This document shows positions 58,801-64,000 of a stretch of 64,000 bases of DNA, one piece after another. This stretch comes from Notospermus geniculatus. Taxonomy: Eukaryota; Nemertea; Pilidiophora; Heteronemertea; Lineidae. The stretch's first letter is position 1; every line of letters starts with the position of its first letter. The notes beneath the pieces were generated by a model. It saw only the letters and a list, made by a program, of their open reading frames with translations. It was not told where the DNA came from and made no database searches. The stretch is taken from positions 214,718 through 278,717 of the forward strand of contig NMRB01000485.1 of the NCBI GenBank assembly GCA_002633025.1, in the 5' to 3' direction. The position numbers were made by a program, and so were the translations under genes.

Positions 58801-61617
58801 ACAAAGTATCCCTGATTCCATGAAACTTTTACAATCAGAATCCGGCTCTGGGTCTTCAGGGCCTTACTCTTCCGATCACTCACACTATCCTCAAATTATT
58901 GTGTCTCACTACCCGACCCCCAGTCTTGTCACCTACGTCGACTCTCTCGTCAACTCCGCATTTCAAGGTGCAAAGTTGGAAATCCTGAAATCACTGTCAA
59001 CGACGAGGGAGATTGTCAACTCAGAAATAGTGACATTTGTGGATAGCCTCCTGTCTGATTCATTTAATGGTGCTTATCATGATTTGCAAAATCAAAATTT
59101 TCCTGTTGCTATGGAAACCAGTTCCAAGAAGCAGACGTCAAATTTTCTCTCGGTTAAACCGAGTGGGAGTAGTTCCAGTGGCTCATGGAGCAGGAGTAGT
59201 TTTAGTTCCGCGAGTACTAGTAGCGGAGATCGGTCGCCGGGAAGTGGGGACAGGAGTCCAATTACTGAGCGACTGATTATGCCCGAACCGCGGACTCTAT
59301 CACAGTTTGAAATCCGGCGGAAACACGCCACAGGAAAACGGACAAAATCGCAAAGTTTTAGTGATTATAGTACGGGAAATGTCATGGATGATGTCAAAAG
59401 TGCATCAGTCAAACGTCACTGTAGCGTGACTGGGTTTTGCGATCCTACGCTCTCACGTTTTGCCGAGGAGTTGATTCACTTGGACACGTCAAGTCCCCCG
59501 ATAGATATTTTTTCAACATCAGATTCGTCAATGAGCAGTCCCCGCCATCCTAGTGGCAGTAGTGATGCTAGTTTCTTAGCTGATAGTAGCTCAAGTAGCT
59601 CGCCTCACACCCCTGATAGCAAAAATATAACCCAACGAAGAAGTGAGAAATCAGGTGCCGTTGGTGGCAGCGTGCTACGGAAACAAGGAATGACACCAAA
59701 ATCAAAAAAGAAATCGCAATCGTGGCATCCGTCAATATTACAGAATAAAAAGAAGAAAGAGAAAGTTGTGCAACCCAAACCTAAGAAGTCGAAATCTTTG
59801 CTAGAATTAGAAAGTTATGCCGAGAGCATGATGGAGACAATCTTTGATGATGTTTATTACACGATCAAGTATTTGTGGTATGAATTTTGGCCGTGTTTAC
59901 CTTCGGCGGATTCTGACCTGTCGAGCTCAGAAAAGTCGTTCTCGCTTGAGGAGAAGAAAATAAACAGTCGGATTATTTCCTACGCTGATCAACTGACTGA
60001 CGCAATCTTGAAAGATGTGTTTCAAGATTATCGTGTTTTGAGAGGGAGTCGGAAAAGAATCATTTGGCATTGGTCGGAAATGTCTGAATATTGTGATGCA
60101 ATGGAAGTGCCATACATGGATGTTGAAGACTTTGCAAATACGTTTGTAGCGTGTGTGATACACGAGTCATTGCAGATAGTTCATGGATGGAAGTCAGAGG
60201 ACTCGCCAGCCCTCGGTTCGTTGCTGTCATTGTTCGGTCGACGGGAGGAGTACTATGCTAGGGGAGAAATGTGGCAGGTGAGGAGGGCGGAATGCCAGGC
60301 CGATGTCTACTGCATGATATTTTGGGGGGAAATATTGTATCACTTGATTGAGAATAGAAGGCGTTCATGAAATGTACATGCACCTTATTGTCCTCAGAAT
60401 CTTAGATATTGTCATAGTGTTTATAGCGCTTGGGTCCAACATGTATTTTGGGGAAATGCCTGAATTTCCAACCAATAGACAGGCGTTCAAGAAATGTACA
60501 TGTACATGCACCTTGTCCATTGTCTTCAGAATCTTAGATATTGTCCTAGTGTATATGTACATGTATATGATCTGTATAGATCCTGATACTTCCATGTACA
60601 TTGCTGTACAAAATGCCTAGATGATAACTTTGTTGAACTCGCTGTAGACTTGATCAGGCCATGGCATAATTATTTTGTACTTTGCTTAACTTGGCCAAAG
60701 ATAATCTGTATTTGGCTGTAGATATTGCAGAAGCATTGACCAATAGGTCGCAGTCATTGCTGACACTGATGCTCACGTGGGTTCATATAGTCTGTGATAA
60801 GTTTGAATGAACTACAAACTGATAATGCCGAGAAATTAAAAACACACAGAGCATACTAAAAATTGGCAGTAGGTGATATACTTTCCTTTGCCATTGGAGA
60901 TGTGGGGTTATATTAAGGAGGAAACTGGAGTGCCCGGAGAAAACCTGCGCTGTCGGAGAATGACCGTCACTGGCCAACGAGTAGTAAGCCCAACCGGGGA
61001 TTGAACCCAGAACCTCAGAGGTGACACGCGTTGATGTTTCCATCGCACCACTCTGACAACCCAAATATCACGATCGTTGACATATAACTGATACGTGTGC
61101 ATTTGTTTCAGGGGATTCGCCCTGTTGCTACGGGCAACTGGGGATGTGGTGCATTCGGTGGTGACCCCCAGCTTAAGGCCATGATACAATGGATTGCAGC
61201 GACTCAGGCCGGCTGTCCAGCTATGATATACTACACATTCAGGAACCAGAGGGTGAATCAGGTAAGCCTACATGGATAAGCTGTTTCTTAATAATCTTGA
61301 TGTATTAAGCACATCCAGTGATTCTATAAGGAGTAATGACAAGTTTAGGTAAGGTTGGCTCATTTGGCATTCTTGTCGCTCTCTCTCACAAACTGAGAGA
61401 TCCTTAGAGCCCTAGGTTTGTCAACTCAGCACCAATTCATATTTTTCATTGTTATTTTCAGCTGAGTGACATCTGTAGCGACATCCTCGAGCGAGGCTGG
61501 ACCATTGGGCTGCTGGTCAAACACATCCAGAGTTATTGTAAATGTGCTATGGCCGAGATGGAGGAAAATGGCAGCTTGACCACTTCTTTGTTTGAATATC
61601 TTCAACAGCAAATGTGA
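52832..61617 (+). CDS. PARG: poly(ADP-ribose) glycohydrolase, ten exons, alternative giant exon 8
   Basis: PARG hydrolyses the ribose-ribose bonds of poly(ADP-ribose) in nucleus and cytoplasm. Exons: 52832-53186, 53749-53890, 54471-54570, 54894-55013, 55486-55542, 55758-55925, 56424-56673, 57234-57250 (or to 60277), 61112-61261, 61462-61617. All phases agree. The short form is 504 residues and the long form is 1,513. Domains: an N-terminal accessory part ([19 protein letters not shown]), the helix [17 protein letters not shown], then the macrodomain with [18 protein letters not shown], the catalytic EE pair at the start of exon 6 (55758-55763), HYAGY at the tyrosine clasp, [10 protein letters not shown] and [11 protein letters not shown] in exon 9. 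All known catalytic positions are present. The start has a strong context (caccATGg) with an in-frame stop at 52790-52792. The long N-terminal regulatory region of vertebrate PARG is absent. Confidence 0.96.
53253..53451. mobile_element. MITE in PARG intron 1
   Basis: atggggaactttcctaccg mirrored by cggcaggaaagttccccat, with inner arms gaaatttgacgtca / tgacgtcaaatttc. Starts 66 bp after the exon 1 donor. Confidence 0.75.
54009..54096. mobile_element. mariner-type MITE, TA target
   Basis: cagggtgggccagaaaaagt mirrored by actttctctggcccaccctg, TA on both sides, 88 bp. In PARG intron 2. Confidence 0.82.
54099..54440. mobile_element. inverted relative of the hAT5-like MITE at 26328
   Basis: Reads as the reverse complement of most of 26328-26677 (gaaaagggcacttcaacct, tggcgctgcccc-type end), with its left terminus disturbed next to the mariner MITE. 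Confidence 0.7.
55061..55330 (+). repeat. tRNA-derived SINE, uninterrupted
   Basis: A box tgattgccttgtggttatc, B box gggttcgaatcc, body cgtcgcatgcgacagtaagc and gtaaaagaccccatccaag. Lies in PARG intron 4. Reference copy for the split SINE at 8203-8906. Confidence 0.75.
56210..56385 (+). repeat. tRNA-derived SINE, shorter copy
   Basis: Same family as 55061-55330 (gatagcctagtggttag, gtcgcatgggagagtaagcc), in PARG intron 6, ending 39 bp before exon 7. Confidence 0.7.
56690..57090. repeat. 21-bp minisatellite in PARG intron 7
   Basis: About 19 units of gacaggtttgggtggagtgtg. Because 21 is a multiple of 3, long ORFs open on both strands through it (VECGQVW repeats), but they are not genes. Confidence 0.92.
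57234..60277 (+). CDS. PARG: giant alternative exon 8 of PARG encoding AKAP-like helix repeats
   Basis: Acceptor tttgcag at 57231-57233. Donor 1 is CAG|GTAAGA at 57250 and donor 2 is CAG|GTGAGG at 60277, both phase 0. The 3,027 nt between them stay open. Retention past donor 2 would end at a stop at 60368-60370. The insert (about 1,009 residues) is Ser-rich and contains: a tandem RRxS region (57571-57740); helix motifs [13 protein letters not shown] (57863), YVDRMFGGL (58319), [14 protein letters not shown] (58631), [13 protein letters not shown] (58748), [13 protein letters not shown] (58934), [14 protein letters not shown] (59036), FAEELI (59458), [15 protein letters not shown] (59816), [14 protein letters not shown] (59981), [14 protein letters not shown] (60131); and a basic KKKSQSW/KKKEKVV stretch at 59700-59800. 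The helices resemble PKA-RII anchoring helices of AKAP3/4/11/SPHKAP, whose anchoring parts are also coded by giant exons. That resemblance is by eye. Confidence 0.85.
60356..60560. repeat. imperfect duplication after PARG exon 8
   Basis: aggcgttcatgaaatgtaca...cttagatattgtc at 60360 recurs at 60482. The first copy overlaps the stop of the long ORF. Confidence 0.7.
60905..61068 (-). repeat. tRNA-derived SINE next to PARG exon 9
   Basis: Minus strand: gtcagagtggtgcgatgg (A box), gggttcaatcccc (B box) and a ggttttctccgggcactcc tail. It ends 43 bp before exon 9. Confidence 0.6.
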
Positions 61618-61754
61618 TACTTTAATTTATTTGTGCTGATAGATTTTAGAGGTGTGACATGTGCTCAGAGTTGATATATCTTTTGTCAGCATTAGCTACA
61701 GATATACGGTATTTATTTCTTTATCCCATTTCACCTCAAGTTGATTAGGGTCTG

Positions 61755-63018
61755 GGGGGTTATTCACAAAGCCCACGCTAATTTTTGCGTTGCGTGGAGT
61801 TAGCGTAGCGTTTGCATGGACTTTGCGGGATCGCTAACTTGGCGTAGCGTGGTATTCACAAACCCCCCGCAAACTCCACGCTTACACAACGCTATTAGCG
61901 GACACGCAAACTGACATAATTGACCATTTGTACAGAGGTTGCAGTTTTCCGACTCGACTCCGGCTTCAACTACCAGAATGAATTGCAGTCCGCTGTAGTC
62001 ACCCTTGATAAAAACGCTTTGATAGACGTTTGCAAATCGTAAAATGCCGTAACTTTGTGGCAGAATAATTTCGACTCGTAATCGAGAATGCACGTAAATC
62101 ACAAATACAATACAATTATAGTCGTGTTTCGTGTTCCAACCCATCTCCGAACTTTAAATTTCTATTTCTCAATAACTATTCATTATAACCCACTGAAAAT
62201 TTATTCAATACTTTTCCACGGCAATGCTTCTAATACATGAAAGTTTCAACTCAATAGCTTTGATATTAAGACTGTGGTACCAAAAATAAAAACCATAGTA
62301 ATCGTTGATCATATTTTAGGAGACCATTGGTGAAACATCGAAACGCTAGATTCCAATATTGGTTTTAGTAATGAGCGCCACGGCGTAGACACCCAAAGCT
62401 TTGGGGGTGATACTTTCACTATGGCAATATCATGGAGTAGGCCTACTGTTCGACGAAATTTCACTGAGCTGTAGTAAAGCGCTTTTGAGAAATTAAAATT
62501 TAATTCGGGATGTTTTTATTCACCCGTTTCTTATCGGATTCCGGAATCGCATTTTATACCATAATTTTTGAATTGAGTGATACGGTCCTAATACCAAAGG
62601 TATCAATGAAAATCTTTCACACGTTAAACAAAACATCTTTAAACGATACGGTACCAAATTTCATTGAATTATAATGGTCAGTTGTTGAGAAATCAAGACT
62701 TGGAAGTTCGGCACGTTTTTTTTGGGCCACCCGATTTGGTAGATAGAATTTCTATCTCGGAATATCCTATTACGACGAATTTGTCGGCAAGCATATTCCT
62801 CTGCAGCGAGAAACAAAGCCATTTTTATAAAGCGACAGGCTTGCGTGGCGTTTGCGGGACCTTTTTCGGAGACGCAAAATATTCTCATTAGCGTGCTGAA
62901 ATTTGCGCACTCTTGCTAATTAGCGTGGCCTTTGTGAAACAAGCAGAATAGCGTGCGTTTGGTTTGCGTGCGCTTAGCGGGCCCGCAAACGTCTGCGTGG
63001 CTTTAGTGAATAACCCCC
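61755..63018. mobile_element. 1.26-kb non-autonomous DNA transposon, TSD CTG
   Basis: gggggttattcacaaagccc mirrored by ttagtgaataaccccc, with further gcgtggcgtttgcg words near both ends. CTG on both sides. The interior has no recognisable transposase. It starts 138 bp after the PARG stop. Confidence 0.8.
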
Positions 63019-63321
63019 CTGAACTGGTTTTGCTTTCCTGAAACATGGTGCAGCTGTCGAACTAAATTCTGATACAAATGCTGTAATGCTGCTGCGAGTT
63101 GCTACATTGGCCTCCGAAATGTATTTACCCAAGTTGAATCAAGTGGAAAAATAATTTGATAGCCACGAAGAACAATAGTTGTAGGACTACTATAAAATAG
63201 AACAAATTCATGGTGCATTGTCGAACTGTTATACCCTTGGCAGTTCGCTATTATTTTGTTGGCAAGAATAGACCAACCAGAATATATGCAATTCTTGTCA
63301 AGTTTGAATGGTAAATAATAC

Positions 63322-63724
63322 GGGCCGTAACTACGAAGCGCGATTAGGCCAACACGCGTGTAAATTCATAGTTATTCAGGTTAAGGGCCTAGAAAACCAT
63401 TGTTTTGCTACCTTGTACGCTGCTTAATCGGCAGCATTTACCCGCAGGATAATCACCCGTGGTTAAGTTTCCTTTGTCTAGCTGCAGGAGGACAAAAGAA
63501 AAATTTAAACAACCTACAGGCCTTGTTTAGAGTCATTCAACTCTTTTCTTCGATCCTCCTGCACGTGAACGCAGGAATGTTAACCGCGTGTGGTTATCCT
63601 CTGGGTAAATGCTGCCGATCAAGCAGCGTACAAGGTAGCAACACAATGGTTTTCTAGGCCCTTAACCTGAATAACTATGAATTTACACGCGTGTTGGCTT
63701 AATCGTGCTTCGTAGTTACGGCCC
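63322..63724. mobile_element. near-perfect 403-bp hairpin element, TSD TAC
   Basis: Arms of about 150 bp or more: gggccgtaactacgaagcg mirrored by cacgcttcgtagttacggccc-like sequence, and ccttgtacgctgcttaatcgg mirrored further in. TAC on both sides. Confidence 0.82.
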
Positions 63725-64000
63725 TACCTGTTCAGAGTTACAACACCTCCGACTCTCCCACTATAAATGGAGCTACATATTTGAATTCTCTATCTGGCAT
63801 TGAAAACGGAAGTGACTCAAGCTGATATATTGTACAATCACCTTCCATTTCAATGAAACTAGGGCAAGTCACGACTGTTAGGAAGGGAATTTGCTATAGA
63901 GGCGTCACCTTTCGGAGAACGGCCACAACATGGGGAAAGCCCTCCTAAAAATAGTACGGTGACGCAGCCAAATCGGCGTAGTCGACGCCTACCTCCACAG

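Noticed and set aside
1046-61068. tRNA genes
   Set aside because: All tRNA-like A/B box pairs found (1046, 6063, 7893, 8203, 10567, 17275, 26205, 55061, 56210, 61068) are heads of SINEs with broken stems.

Overview
This window is animal genomic DNA. It has split genes with GT-AG introns, a catalytic PARG, a TBL1/TBL1XR1 co-repressor gene, a single-exon FAM43-type gene, tRNA-derived SINEs and a very dense load of short inverted-repeat DNA transposons (MITEs). Many transposons sit in introns and between genes. The repeat types and the strong polymorphism between allelic copies fit a marine invertebrate, perhaps a deuterostome such as an echinoderm, hemichordate or lancelet. The species cannot be fixed from the sequence alone.

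Layout. (1) 1-28,917, minus strand: the 5' half of a TBL1XR1 orthologue. It carries the start codon and LisH exon at 28,808-28,917, exon 2 and exon 3 near 22.2-23.8 kb, exon 4 near 14.1 and 19.6 kb, exon 5 at 5,496-5,634 and exon 6 at 1,256-1,319. The rest of the WD40 propeller lies off the left edge. Exons 2, 3 and 4 each appear twice because the assembly has kept both haplotypes in series. Single-N joints at 12,030, 15,848, 23,037, 35,684 and 52,185 mark the contig ends, and duplicated sequence flanks each of them. (2) 29-44 kb: intergenic DNA full of transposon remnants. (3) 44,752-45,681, plus strand: a single-exon FAM43-like PTB-domain gene. (4) 46-52 kb: more repeats, with a possible upstream exon at 49.58 kb. 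(5) 52,832-61,617, plus strand: a complete ten-exon PARG gene. (6) 61.7-64 kb: two large inverted-repeat transposons.

The most striking object is exon 8 of PARG. It can end at 57,250 as a 17-nt micro-exon or at 60,277 as a 3,044-nt exon. Both donors are in phase 0 with exon 9. The long form puts about 1,010 residues into a loop of the macrodomain, between the catalytic QEE segment and the [11 protein letters not shown] segment. The insert holds about ten copies of an amphipathic helix of the type [FY]-[AV]-[DNE]-x-L-x-x-x-[IVF], which looks like the PKA-regulatory-subunit anchoring helices of the AKAP3/4/11/SPHKAP group, plus a cluster of RRxS sites. This reads as a PARG-AKAP chimera that is optional by splicing.

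A second unusual feature is in TBL1XR1. The 3' end of exon 2, together with its splice donor, has been amplified into a 57-bp minisatellite, which gives a ladder of decoy 5' splice sites. Among the transposons, seven unrelated CAG...CTG elements each have a perfect 5-bp target duplication (hAT5-like). Several MITEs have filled and empty alleles inside the window, so their boundaries can be read directly.
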